A DNA stretch of 64,000 nucleotides from Desulfosporosinus nitroreducens (GTDB lineage: Bacteria; Bacillota; Desulfitobacteriia; Desulfitobacteriales; Desulfitobacteriaceae), in the NCBI RefSeq assembly GCF_023897015.1, contig NZ_JAMHFY010000026.1:1-64000 (forward strand), in the 5' to 3' direction. Positions 18,288 to 26,901 of this stretch are shown piece after piece (within the stretch, counting starts at the first letter, position 1; each line of letters begins with the position of its first letter). The translations under genes were made by a program, and so were the position numbers. The notes below the pieces were generated by a model. The model had not been told where the DNA came from, made no database searches, and was given only the letters and a program-made list of their open reading frames with translations.

Positions 18288-20029
18288 AGGTATCCGATTT
18301 TATAATAGATTATCTAGCGAAGTACGGGGTAAGGCATATCTTTGGCTACGCAGGCGGGGCGGTCACTCATCTTTTGGACTCCATCTATCAGAGCAGGGAT
18401 ATGAAATTTATTAGTGTTTACCACGAACAGGCGGCGGCTTTTGCTGCAGAAGGGTATGCGAGAATTAAAAATGATATCGGAGTTGCCCTGGCAACCAGCG
18501 GACCGGGTGCCACCAATCTGATTACAGGGATTGGAAGTGCATTCTTTGACTCGGTGCCCTGTCTTTATATCACAGGTCAGGTCAACACCTATGAATATAA
18601 GGGGGATTCCAGCGTTCGGCAAATGGGGTTTCAGGAAACCGATATTGTCAGTATCGTGGCCCCAATCACTAAATATGCTGCGCGGGTCAATGAGGCGAAA
18701 AGTATTCAATACGAGCTGCAAAAAGCTATCGCGATAGCCAATAGCTCACGCAAAGGCCCGGTATTGCTGGATATCCCTATGGACATTCAGAGAGCGGACA
18801 TCGATCCAGGCAGTCTAAGCGCCTATGAGGAAGAAAAAAGTGAACTTGTTCAAGAAGAACATGGGGATGGAGAATGGCTTAACGAAGTTATCACAACCCT
18901 GAATCATTCCCGGCGTCCGGTCATTCTGGCAGGAGGCGGGGTAAGGACGGCAGGGGCGGCAGAGCTTTTGGGAGAATTCGCTCAAAAAACCAATATCCCT
19001 GTTGTCTGCTCGCTCATGGGGCTGGATGTTGGTTATGACGATAATTTCTACGGACTGATTGGAGCCTATGGGAACCGGTGCGCCAACTATGCGCTGGCCA
19101 ACAGTGATCTCATCTTAGCTTTGGGCTCCAGGCTGGATACCCGTCAGACGGGAACCAATCTAAGCACATTCGCTCGGGAAGCCAAACTCATCAGAATCGA
19201 TATTGATGAACATGAACTGCAAAGACGGATTAAAAACGATGAGCTTTCCTTCAAGATGGATATAGCGGATTTTTTGAGCAGTGTAAATAAAGAAACGGAC
19301 CGTATTTCCCCGCCGGACCTCTCCTCATGGCACTCCATATTAAAGGGCTATCAGAAAAAGTACCCTTCCTATACCAAAGATGACCGGACAGATCCCAACA
19401 ACATTATGAAAAAGATTTCTGAGGCAACGAAAGAGGGCGACATTATCTGTTTAGATGTGGGACAAAACCAGATGTGGGCAGCGCAGTCGCTCGAATTAAA
19501 AGAAGGTCAGCGTCTCCTCTTGTCAGGGGGCATGGGAGCCATGGGGTTTTCTCTGCCGGTGGCCATCGGCGCCTACTATGCGAGTCCCGACCGGAATATC
19601 ATAGCCATTGCCGGTGACGGAGGCTTTCAAATGAATATTCAGGAATTGCAGCTCATTAAAAGGAACCAGTTACCCATTAAAATCATAATTATGAATAACA
19701 ACTGCTTGGGCATGATCCGGCATTTTCAGGAGATGTATTTTGAGGGTAGGTATGGAGGAACAATCATCGGCTACGAGGCCCCGGACTTTGGCGCCGTTGC
19801 CCGAGGCTATGGCATCGAGAGTATGGAGATTGAAAAGAATGGGGATCTTCGGAAAATTGAGAAGGCATTAAATTCGGATCAGCCTTTGCTTCTCTGTATT
19901 CATCTGCCCCAAACTACGTTTGTCTATCCTAAGCTGGAGGTGGGCAAACCGATTGAAGACCAGGAACCGCTCTTGGCCCGGGAAGAATTCTATAGCAACA
20001 TGCTCATAGCGCCCTTAGAGGAGAAATGA
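18284..20029 (+). CDS. Acetolactate synthase-like TPP enzyme, YerE-type candidate
   Basis: The 581-residue protein has the full thiamine diphosphate enzyme fold. The catalytic Glu48 lies in VYHEQAAAFAAEGYAR, GPGATNLITGIGSAFFDS follows, and the TPP/Mg motif is GDGGFQMNIQELQLIKRNQLP with its Asn-Asn partner. It resembles the acetolactate synthase large subunit, but no ilvN or other ilv gene is near. It lies in a CDP-dideoxyhexose operon, where the known Yersinia enzyme YerE uses pyruvate to add a two-carbon branch to CDP-3,6-dideoxy-4-keto-glucose. That role is inferred here from context. A plain biosynthetic acetolactate synthase is the alternative. Confidence 0.8.
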   Translation: MKVSDFIIDYLAKYGVRHIFGYAGGAVTHLLDSIYQSRDMKFISVYHEQAAAFAAEGYARIKNDIGVALATSGPGATNLITGIGSAFFDSVPCLYITGQVNTYEYKGDSSVRQMGFQETDIVSIVAPITKYAARVNEAKSIQYELQKAIAIANSSRKGPVLLDIPMDIQRADIDPGSLSAYEEEKSELVQEEHGDGEWLNEVITTLNHSRRPVILAGGGVRTAGAAELLGEFAQKTNIPVVCSLMGLDVGYDDNFYGLIGAYGNRCANYALANSDLILALGSRLDTRQTGTNLSTFAREAKLIRIDIDEHELQRRIKNDELSFKMDIADFLSSVNKETDRISPPDLSSWHSILKGYQKKYPSYTKDDRTDPNNIMKKISEATKEGDIICLDVGQNQMWAAQSLELKEGQRLLLSGGMGAMGFSLPVAIGAYYASPDRNIIAIAGDGGFQMNIQELQLIKRNQLPIKIIIMNNNCLGMIRHFQEMYFEGRYGGTIIGYEAPDFGAVARGYGIESMEIEKNGDLRKIEKALNSDQPLLLCIHLPQTTFVYPKLEVGKPIEDQEPLLAREEFYSNMLIAPLEEK

Positions 20030-20712
20030 AAATGAAAATGGAAGATTATGCCCTGTTTATTAAAGAAACTTTGGACCGCTATAAAGGCAAATACAAACAT
20101 GAGCCTTTAAAAAACCTTCCTGTTTATAATGACCAAACTGTCATCTGTGGTTATTTAAGACCCATCACCGAGGATTACAGAATTACTTTGCCGGGATGCA
20201 GCGCCCTGCTGGGAAAATGGCGAGAAGAGAATCCGGGTATTGCCACCGGGACGTTTCAGGTTACGCGCGAGCGGACGGAAAAATGGCTGGATGAGCACAT
20301 CATTGGCCGGGATGACAGAATTCTTTTTTTGATTGTAGCACTTGATGGGCAGTTCCTGGGGCATATCGGTTTCTCCAGCTTTGACTATCAGGAAAAGGCT
20401 TGTGAAGTGGATGCCGTACTTCGTGGGGTAAAAGACATTCAGCCAGGCCTGATGGGCTATGCTCTGAATTCTTTGATTTGCTGGGGACATAATGATTTGC
20501 AGCTTGAGAAAATAACCCTCAAGGTGTTCGCTGATAATACCCATGCCATTCAGTTTTATCAAAGATGCGGTTTTCAGGTCGTGCAATTAATTCCCCTGGT
20601 TAAAGTGGCACTACCCAGTGAGGAAAAATGGGAAATCCGTTCTCAGTTACAGGGGATAGTCGCGGAGAGATATTATACCGAGATGATCTATAAAGGAATG
20701 GGAGTTTTATGA
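20026..20712 (+). CDS. GNAT-family acetyltransferase
   Basis: The 228-residue protein starts within AGAGGAGAAATG, overlapping the TPP enzyme gene by four bases. It has an extra ~50-residue N-terminal stretch, then a RimJ-like GNAT core: FLIVALDGQFLGHIGFSSFDY, CEVDAVLRGVKDIQPGLMGYALNSLI in the acetyl-CoA region, and ITLKVFADNTHAIQFYQRCGF. The usual R/Q-x-x-G-x-G/A loop is altered (PGLMGYA), so catalysis is likely but not certain. It probably acetylates an amino group installed by one of the two aminotransferases downstream. Confidence 0.78.
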   Translation: MKMKMEDYALFIKETLDRYKGKYKHEPLKNLPVYNDQTVICGYLRPITEDYRITLPGCSALLGKWREENPGIATGTFQVTRERTEKWLDEHIIGRDDRILFLIVALDGQFLGHIGFSSFDYQEKACEVDAVLRGVKDIQPGLMGYALNSLICWGHNDLQLEKITLKVFADNTHAIQFYQRCGFQVVQLIPLVKVALPSEEKWEIRSQLQGIVAERYYTEMIYKGMGVL

Positions 20713-21869
20713 AGATTACAGCCAGCAACCGACTAAAAAACCTGATGAAGTCGGAAATCCGTATTATGTCCATCGAATGTGACAAGATGGGGGGCATCAA
20801 CCTCTCGCAGGGAATATGCGACCTACCACTGGCTCCGGCTTTATGTCAAAGTGCCCAAAAAGCCATGGAAGACGGGATCAATCATTACACCCGTTATGAT
20901 GGCTTGCCCGGCTTAAGGCAGGCCATCGCCGCCAAACTTTGGCAATATAATAAAATACAGGCCGATCCGGAGAAAAACATTATTGTGACCTGCGGTGCGA
21001 CCGGGGCTCTCTATGCCACCTGCCTGGCCTTGTTTAATCCGGGGGATGAGGTGATTTTGTTCGAGCCGTTTTATGGATACCATGAGTATACTCTGGCGGC
21101 TTTAGATATTGCCCCGGTTTACGTAAGGTTAGAGCCGCCTGCTTGGAAGGTGGATATGGAAAAATTAGAACAAGTGGTGACCAAGAGAACAAAAGGCCTG
21201 CTGATTAATACACCGGCCAATCCGTCGGGCAAGGTGTTTTCCAGGAGTGAGTTGGATTTACTGGCGGATTTTTGTCTGCGACACGACCTTTTCATCCTGA
21301 CGGATGAAATCTACGAATATATCGTTTATGACGGTTTAGAGCATATCAGTCCCGGCTCGCTGCAGGAGATTGCCGATCGGGTGATTACGATTTCAGGGTA
21401 TTCAAAAACCTTTAGCATTACAGGCTGGAGAATTGGCTACAGTGTGTGTGAGGAGGGGTTAAGCAATCTGATCGGTTGTGCCAGTGATCTGGTCTACGTA
21501 TGCGCTCCGGCTCCTTTGCAGGCAGGGACGGCAGAGGCCATCAGGGCTTTGCCTGGCAGTTTTTACAAAGATCTCGGCCAGGGATATAGCCTTAAAAGGA
21601 CGAAGCTATGTGCTGCGCTGGAGGAGGCGAAGTTAAAATCCTATCTGCCTCAGGGTGCGTATTATACCCTGGCTGATTGCAGTTTGGTTCCCGGACGAAC
21701 GAGTAAGGAAAAGGCGATGTATGTTCTGGCTAAGACAGGTGTGGCCGCTGTGCCAGGCAATGCCTTTTATCACGACGGCGGGGGAGAGAACCTGATGCGC
21801 TTTTGTTTCGCCAAAAGCGATGATGTTCTGGATGAAGCCTGTGAGAGATTAAGGGGGTTAAAACTATGA
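20709..21869 (+). CDS. Class I/II PLP aminotransferase
   Basis: This 386-residue fold-type I aminotransferase is of the aspartate-aminotransferase/MalY-like group. It shows INLSQGICDLPLAP, the PLP-contacting CGATGALYATCLALF, NTPANPSGKVFSR, and Lys233 in SGYSKTFSITGWRIGY with the substrate Arg nearby. Such enzymes usually act on amino acids, but members in sugar operons are known to aminate side chains or provide amino acids. Its link to the TPP enzyme suggests amination of a keto side chain, which is only inference. It overlaps both neighbours by four bases. Confidence 0.85.
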   Translation: MKITASNRLKNLMKSEIRIMSIECDKMGGINLSQGICDLPLAPALCQSAQKAMEDGINHYTRYDGLPGLRQAIAAKLWQYNKIQADPEKNIIVTCGATGALYATCLALFNPGDEVILFEPFYGYHEYTLAALDIAPVYVRLEPPAWKVDMEKLEQVVTKRTKGLLINTPANPSGKVFSRSELDLLADFCLRHDLFILTDEIYEYIVYDGLEHISPGSLQEIADRVITISGYSKTFSITGWRIGYSVCEEGLSNLIGCASDLVYVCAPAPLQAGTAEAIRALPGSFYKDLGQGYSLKRTKLCAALEEAKLKSYLPQGAYYTLADCSLVPGRTSKEKAMYVLAKTGVAAVPGNAFYHDGGGENLMRFCFAKSDDVLDEACERLRGLKL

Positions 21870-22975
21870 CGGAAACGAAGAAAAAAATCAGTTTCGCCGG
21901 GCCGTCCATTACGCAAAAAGAGATCGACTATGTCACTGATGCGGTGAAAAACGGCTGGTATGAAAATTATGACAGGCATACGCAAAGGTTAGAAGAAACT
22001 TTTGCCCAATATGTGGGCGCCAAATACGCTATTGCTACCCACTGCTGCACCCAGGCCCTGCACCTGGCCTGCGCGGCCATAGGCTTAAAACAGGGCGATG
22101 AGGTGATTGTAACGGATTTTAGCTGGGTGGCAACAGCCTATTGCATTTTCTATACAGGGGCCAAGTGTGTTTTTGTGGATATTGACCCTGACACCTGGAC
22201 CATTGATCCCGCCTGTATTCGAGCGGCAATTACACCGAAAACCAAGGCGATCATGCTCGTACACACCTTTGGGCACCCGGCGGCCATGGACGAAATCAGG
22301 GAGATTGCCAGGGAATATGAACTTCTGGTCATTGAGGACGCCGCGCCGGCGGTTGGGGCGGAGTACAAGGGTCGGAAGGTCGGGACTCTGGGAGATGTGG
22401 GTTGCTTTAGCTTTCAAGGCGCCAAAATGACGGTCAGCGGCGAGGGGGGTATCCTTGTCACTAATAATGAGGGCATTTACAACAAGGCCAAGCTGCTGGC
22501 CTCCATGGGCCGTACGGATTCCCAGGGGACTTTTTGGTCGGATATGTTGGGGTACCAGTACACCATGGGCAACCTAACTGCCGCCCTGGCTTTGGCGCAA
22601 ATGGAAAGAGTAGAAGAGCTATTGGCAAAAAAGAGAAAAATATTTAGCTGGTACGCCCAACGTCTGATCACTGTCCAAGGTCTTAAAATTATTACCGAGA
22701 AGCCAGATTGCAAAAGCACTTACTGCTACCCCTCAGTTTTATTGGAGGCGAGTATTTTAGCAGACCGGGATCAGGTGGTCAGTGAGCTGAAGAAACGGAA
22801 TATTCACAGCCGTCCCGGATTTCCCAGAATGAGCCGCTTTCCGGTATGTGAGGCAAGATTTGAAAACCCTGTGGCTGCCCTGGTGGAAAAGCGGGGAATA
22901 TCCCTGCCTTCGGCCGCTAATCTGGAGGAGTCGGATATTGATTACGTATGCCGAAGTATCCAAGAATTATTGTAA
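21866..22975 (+). CDS. DegT/DnrJ/EryC1/StrS sugar aminotransferase
   Basis: The 369-residue protein resembles perosamine synthase (RfbE/Per). It has ISFAGPSITQKEIDYVTDAV at the N-terminus, THCCTQALHLACAAIGL, VIEDAAPAVGAEYKG and the PLP Lys187 in FSFQGAKMTVSGEGG. The lysine marks a true aminotransferase, unlike the following rfbH, where it is His. It probably aminates the 4-keto position of a CDP-linked sugar. It starts four bases inside the previous gene. Confidence 0.88.
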   Translation: MTETKKKISFAGPSITQKEIDYVTDAVKNGWYENYDRHTQRLEETFAQYVGAKYAIATHCCTQALHLACAAIGLKQGDEVIVTDFSWVATAYCIFYTGAKCVFVDIDPDTWTIDPACIRAAITPKTKAIMLVHTFGHPAAMDEIREIAREYELLVIEDAAPAVGAEYKGRKVGTLGDVGCFSFQGAKMTVSGEGGILVTNNEGIYNKAKLLASMGRTDSQGTFWSDMLGYQYTMGNLTAALALAQMERVEELLAKKRKIFSWYAQRLITVQGLKIITEKPDCKSTYCYPSVLLEASILADRDQVVSELKKRNIHSRPGFPRMSRFPVCEARFENPVAALVEKRGISLPSAANLEESDIDYVCRSIQELL

Positions 22976-22992
22976 AGGGGGGGGGAGGTTCA

Positions 22993-24321
22993 ATGAGCGA
23001 AGCGGAGATGAGCAGAGAAGAAGTTGTCAGAAAGGAAATTCTGGCAGGAGTTGCTGAAATCTATGCCCTGCGGGAAGCGGAAAAAAAATTCATCCCCGGT
23101 ACGAGCAAAGTAAACTATGCGGGCAGGGTGTTTGATGAAAAAGAAATGCAGGCGGCCGTGGGCAGCATGCTGGACTTTTGGTTGACGCTGGGGGCTAAAG
23201 GAACCGAGTTTGTCGAGGATTTTTGTGATTTTCATGACCTCCGCTATGGATTGGTGACCAATTCTGGATCCTCGGCCAATCTCATTGCCCTCAGTGCCTT
23301 GTGCTCACCGGCTTTTGAAGGCAGGCTGCAAAAGGGTGATGAAGTGATTACCACGGCTTCTGCTTTCCCAACGACGGTCAATCCGATCCTGCAAAATTCC
23401 CTGATTCCGGTATTTATCGACATTGAGGCAGACACCTATAATATAGACGTCTCGAAAATCGAAGCAGCCATCTCCCCGAAAACCCGGGCGCTGATGTTTG
23501 CTCACACCTTGGGCAATCCGGCCCAAATGGATGTGATCATGGACATTGCCCGCAAAAACGGGCTGTTCGTGGTTGAGGATACCTGCGACGCGCTGGATTC
23601 AAGGTATGGGGGGCAGTTGTGCGGAACATTCGGCGATATCTCCACCTATAGCTTTTATGCTGCCCATCACATTACCATGGGGGAAGGCGGCGCACTGCTC
23701 ACCAATAACCTGTCCTTATACAGACAGGCTTTATCCATTCGGGATTGGGGCAGGGCATGCTTTTGTCGAACGGGAGAAGACAATCCTAATGGGGCCTGCG
23801 GACACCGCTTTGAGCAAAAATTTGCAGGATTGCCCGACGGGTATGACCATAAATATATCTACAGCAATATCGGTTACAATCTGAAGCCGCTGGATGTCCA
23901 GTGTGCCATTGGCATCGAGCAGCTAAAAAAGTTGCCGGAATTTACAAGCAAGAGGAGAGAAAACTTTAAGGTTCTTTATGAGGGGTTTCAGCAATACGCC
24001 GACTATTTTATCCTGCCCCGCACTTTGCCTAAGGCAGAGCCGTCCTGGTTCGCCCTGCCCATCACAGTCAAGGAAAACGCCGGTTTTACCCGCAAGGAAA
24101 TTGTAACCTATTTGGAATCCCGAAATATTGAGACACGAATGCTTTTTTCCGGCAATATCTTAAGGCATCCGGCCTATAAGAATATACCCTGCCGCATTGC
24201 TGGGGAACTGATCAACACTGAGCAAGTGATCCAGCGTACATTTTTTATCGGGGTGTACCCAGGACTAAATGATGAGAAGCTGGATTATATCAAACGTACG
24301 TTGGGAGGTTTTTTCTCATGA
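22993..24321 (+). CDS. rfbH: CDP-6-deoxy-4-keto-glucose 3-dehydratase (E1)
   Basis: This PMP and [2Fe-2S]-dependent enzyme of 442 residues removes the C3 hydroxyl of CDP-4-keto-6-deoxyglucose. The PLP lysine of the DegT fold is replaced by His225 in YAAHHITMGEGGAL, the signature of E1/RfbH. The iron-sulfur cysteines appear in RACFCRTGEDNPNGACGHRF. The N-terminus has FIPGTSKVNYAGRVFDEKEM, as in the family. ATG 22993 was chosen over the in-frame start at 22948, which lies inside the previous gene, because GGGGGAGG directly precedes it. The usual E3 reductase gene (rfbI/ddhD) is not in this window. Confidence 0.94.
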   Translation: MSEAEMSREEVVRKEILAGVAEIYALREAEKKFIPGTSKVNYAGRVFDEKEMQAAVGSMLDFWLTLGAKGTEFVEDFCDFHDLRYGLVTNSGSSANLIALSALCSPAFEGRLQKGDEVITTASAFPTTVNPILQNSLIPVFIDIEADTYNIDVSKIEAAISPKTRALMFAHTLGNPAQMDVIMDIARKNGLFVVEDTCDALDSRYGGQLCGTFGDISTYSFYAAHHITMGEGGALLTNNLSLYRQALSIRDWGRACFCRTGEDNPNGACGHRFEQKFAGLPDGYDHKYIYSNIGYNLKPLDVQCAIGIEQLKKLPEFTSKRRENFKVLYEGFQQYADYFILPRTLPKAEPSWFALPITVKENAGFTRKEIVTYLESRNIETRMLFSGNILRHPAYKNIPCRIAGELINTEQVIQRTFFIGVYPGLNDEKLDYIKRTLGGFFS

Positions 24322-25559
24322 CAGTGAATGAGCCATTAACAAAGAATTCTCCGTTGGTTAGTATTGTTGTGCTGGCCTATAACCATCTGGACTATACCAA
24401 GCTGTGCATTGAGAGCTTGTATCGCTACACCTCCCATATCGACTTCGAACTGATCACCATTAATAATGGATCCACAGACCAAACCAAAGAGTATTTCGAG
24501 GCCCTTCCCCATCAAAAGAAAATCAGTTTCGCCGAAAATATTGGCGTCGACAAAGCCATCAACCATGGCTTTAGAATGGCTGAGGGCAAATATACTGTCA
24601 ATGTAAGCAATGATTTAGTGTTAACCACCAACTGGCTGGATAATTTGCTGACCTGTGCAGAATCCGACGAAAAAATAGGGATGGTTGTCCCGGCCAGCAG
24701 TTATTCCTCCAACTGTCAGCAGCTGGACTTGGGGTATAAGAATTTGGCTGAAATGCAGGAGATGGCCAAGGCGCACAACGTGAGTTCCCCGCTAAAGTGG
24801 GAGGAGAGACTGCGTCTGATTACCTATACCTGCTTAATCAGGACAGATCTGCAAAAAGAATTTGGCGGTTTTGATGAAGATTTTAATCCGGGCGGTTTTG
24901 ATGATGACGCCCTTTGCTTTAAGGCAAGAAGGGCCGGGTATAAGCTCATTCTGGCCATGGATACCTTTGTCCATCACTTTGGTTCGGTCACCTTTCAGGA
25001 GGAATATGCTAAAAATAATATTTATGTAAAAAACAGAAAACTTTTTAACGATAAATTTGGAGTTGATGTCTGGAGTGTTTGCTTTATCGATTTTAATATT
25101 TTAAACTTGGCCTCATTGGATCTAAAAGATCCAACGGAAAGCGTAGACATCTTGGGGATAGGATTCTCTTGTGGAGCAACCTTGCTCCAGCTCAAAAACC
25201 TTCTGAGAAAAAAAGGTGTGTTGGATACCAACCTTTGGTATATTTCAGAGGGTTCGTACAATCTGGCGGACTTAAAAACAATCTGCGCAGGTTGTGCATC
25301 CGGTAGAAATCAACCTCTGACGGAGATCTATGCTGATAAAAGCTTTGACTATGTTATTGTCGAGAGCGATTCTCGCTATATCGACATAGAGATGTATTAT
25401 AAGTACCTGATGAGTCGCTTAAAAACCAATGGACAGATGATTTTTACGGCGTACAATGAGCAACTATATCAACAAATTTCCAACGCGGTTCAACCTGATA
25501 AGATCAGAGAAATCAGAAATATTAACAATTACTATCATTCCTTCGTGAAGGTCGGGTAA
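24318..25559 (+). CDS. GT2 glycosyltransferase with C-terminal methyltransferase-like domain
   Basis: Residues 12-250 of 413 are a GT-A domain: SIVVLAYNHLDYTKLCIESL, NNGSTDQTKEYF, VSNDLVLTTNWL and GGFDEDFNPGGFDDDALCFKARRAGY with the catalytic acid cluster. From about residue 270 a second alpha/beta domain begins (VDILGIGFSCGATLLQLKN, then SFDYVIVESDSRYIDIEMYY). It looks like a degenerate Rossmann methyltransferase without a clear SAM loop. The enzyme probably transfers the sugar made by the operon. It overlaps rfbH by four bases and is the last gene before a rearranged region. Confidence 0.82.
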   Translation: MTVNEPLTKNSPLVSIVVLAYNHLDYTKLCIESLYRYTSHIDFELITINNGSTDQTKEYFEALPHQKKISFAENIGVDKAINHGFRMAEGKYTVNVSNDLVLTTNWLDNLLTCAESDEKIGMVVPASSYSSNCQQLDLGYKNLAEMQEMAKAHNVSSPLKWEERLRLITYTCLIRTDLQKEFGGFDEDFNPGGFDDDALCFKARRAGYKLILAMDTFVHHFGSVTFQEEYAKNNIYVKNRKLFNDKFGVDVWSVCFIDFNILNLASLDLKDPTESVDILGIGFSCGATLLQLKNLLRKKGVLDTNLWYISEGSYNLADLKTICAGCASGRNQPLTEIYADKSFDYVIVESDSRYIDIEMYYKYLMSRLKTNGQMIFTAYNEQLYQQISNAVQPDKIREIRNINNYYHSFVKVG

Positions 25560-25616
25560 TTGGCGTAATACAAAAGAAAAACATTAGAGAAAAGAGATAA
25601 CTGAACAATGAAGACC

Positions 25617-25806
25617 GCTGGAGGTACCTTGTTATAAGATCACATCCTTTGAGAACACGGATCTCCCCCTGATACAAGCTGGTGTCTACAGGGAAACCTA
25701 TGATTATTTTGGGCATGGCAACAGTGGCCGAGCTGGATGAAACGGTTAGAGTGGCGAGGGAGAGTGGGTGTCCGGATGTCATTTTATTTAAGTGTACAAG
25801 AACCTC
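25617..25806 (+). pseudogene. Internal fragment of a second pseudaminic acid synthase gene
   Basis: About 190 bases match pseI positions 15377-15570 almost base for base over long blocks, for example ACGGATCTCCCCCTGAT and GCAACAGTGGCCGAGCTGG. Several small deletions break the frame. Both ends stop abruptly, and the flanking DNA is unrelated. It is a dead piece of a former pseI/neuB copy. Confidence 0.88.
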
Positions 25807-25850
25807 TAATCTCCTTACAACGAAGAAACTCATATTTTCAAATATTATTA

Positions 25851-25885
25851 AAAAAACGGGCCGAGCACTAATCTCAACCCCGTTT
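25851..25885 (-). terminator. Terminator of the hepT-mntA operon
   Basis: Read on the minus strand, a 7-bp stem (AAACGGG with CCCGTTT) is followed by a run of T, 18 bases after the hepT stop codon. Confidence 0.65.
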
Positions 25886-25902
25886 CTTTAATATTTTGTC
25901 TT

Positions 25903-26310
25903 TCACTTGATTGAAAGGATAAGCTGCCCAAATTTCAGGAGATCCGCTAGGTTCTTCTCGATAATTCCCTGTACAATTCCTAAGTTAACTGCCTGATAAT
26001 TGTGGACAGCGATATTACGGAATCCAACCATTGCTTTGAGATTCTGAGCGAGATGTTCGTCAACAATTCCAGCTTGCTGTAATAAATCAAAGGCCTCCCG
26101 ACTTGACTGGGGAATACCTAGACCCTCCGAAGCCACCAGATGCATTGCAAGATCAATGCCTGCTTCACAAGATCGTTGGATATTGAGTATGATGGAATCT
26201 TGCTTCGTATAATTCTCTAGGTTCAAAAAATTCCCCTGGTACTCTTCATGAATGCGACGAAGACAACGTTCGATAATCGCGACTTTATTGAAGGCAACAT
26301 CATCTACCAT
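25903..26310 (-). CDS. hepT: HepT-like ribonuclease toxin (DUF86)
   Basis: The 135-residue helical protein of the HEPN/DUF86 family has near its C-terminus the motif RNIAVHNY, the R-x4-H catalytic pair of HEPN RNases followed by the Tyr that the partner AMPylates. It would cut RNA unless held inactive. The start is the ATG that follows AGGAGGAGTGTTT, 63 bases inside the longest possible frame. It overlaps the end of the nucleotidyltransferase gene by 11 bases, the usual arrangement of this type of toxin-antitoxin module. Confidence 0.85.
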   Translation of the reverse strand: MVDDVAFNKVAIIERCLRRIHEEYQGNFLNLENYTKQDSIILNIQRSCEAGIDLAMHLVASEGLGIPQSSREAFDLLQQAGIVDEHLAQNLKAMVGFRNIAVHNYQAVNLGIVQGIIEKNLADLLKFGQLILSIK

Positions 26311-26710
26311 AAACACTCCTCCTGGCAGAAATATTCTTAAGGATTTCGGCTCTTTCTTCGTTAAGTAAGGCATATTCTTTGAGAGCCCGTATTTGAAATT
26401 CGGCCAGTTTCGTTGGGTCGTTAGAATAGATCACTTGACCTGAGCCAAGAATTTGTGCCTTGAAGACAGTGGATGCTTGCCTTAAATCGACTAAATCAAC
26501 TTCCCGGCCTACCTCTATAACTAGAGCCTGAGCTAAGAGATAAAGATCATATGACTTAACTTCTTTGGCGTTAATAAAGGCAATGTCAATATCGCTATCT
26601 TCCCGAAAATAACCCTTTACGGATGAACCAAAAAGAATTAAAGTATGGGGCTTTAATTCCTTAACAAGATAGTCTTTAACTTTATTTAACGTGTTATCAT
26701 CGATATTCAA
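26300..26710 (-). CDS. mntA: MntA-like nucleotidyltransferase antitoxin
   Basis: This 136-residue minimal nucleotidyltransferase has LILFGSSVKGYFREDSDID, the G-S-x(10)-D-x-D motif that binds ATP and metal. In known HepT/MntA systems it adds AMP to the toxin's tyrosine and so neutralises it. It is the first gene of a two-gene minus-strand operon. A TATAAT-like sequence lies about 65 bases upstream (around 26774-26779) as a possible promoter. Confidence 0.87.
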   Translation of the reverse strand: MNIDDNTLNKVKDYLVKELKPHTLILFGSSVKGYFREDSDIDIAFINAKEVKSYDLYLLAQALVIEVGREVDLVDLRQASTVFKAQILGSGQVIYSNDPTKLAEFQIRALKEYALLNEERAEILKNISARRSVYGR

Positions 26711-26849
26711 CCTAGCCCCTCCCTGAATTTGTCGATGGGTTTACGGTCTGATTTATTCCAAAATTTTCAATTTAATTATATCATAAAAATGAGCGATCTT
26801 CCACCTTAAGTAGGCAGAACATGCTTGAACAATGCTCCTCCAGTTTTAA

Positions 26850-26885
26850 AGCAGTTAAAAACTTACAAGTAAGTCTTTAACTGCT
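26850..26885. terminator. Long hairpin between mntA and the GT4 gene
   Basis: A nearly continuous 16-bp stem (AGCAGTTAAA + ACTTAC with complements, one internal mismatch) is followed on the plus strand by AATTTTT. It lies just past the end of the minus-strand glycosyltransferase gene and could end its transcription. Confidence 0.6.
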
Positions 26886-26901
26886 AATTTTTAAGTTTTA
26901 T

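Noticed and set aside
18284-20029. Ordinary branched-chain amino acid synthesis gene (ilvB)
   Set aside because: There is no ilvN, ilvC or leu gene nearby, and the gene overlaps rfbG within a sugar operon. It remains the main alternative and is stated in the entry.
25682-25891. A 69-codon plus-strand frame
   Set aside because: It is only the part of the dead pseI fragment that happens to stay open and runs into unrelated sequence.
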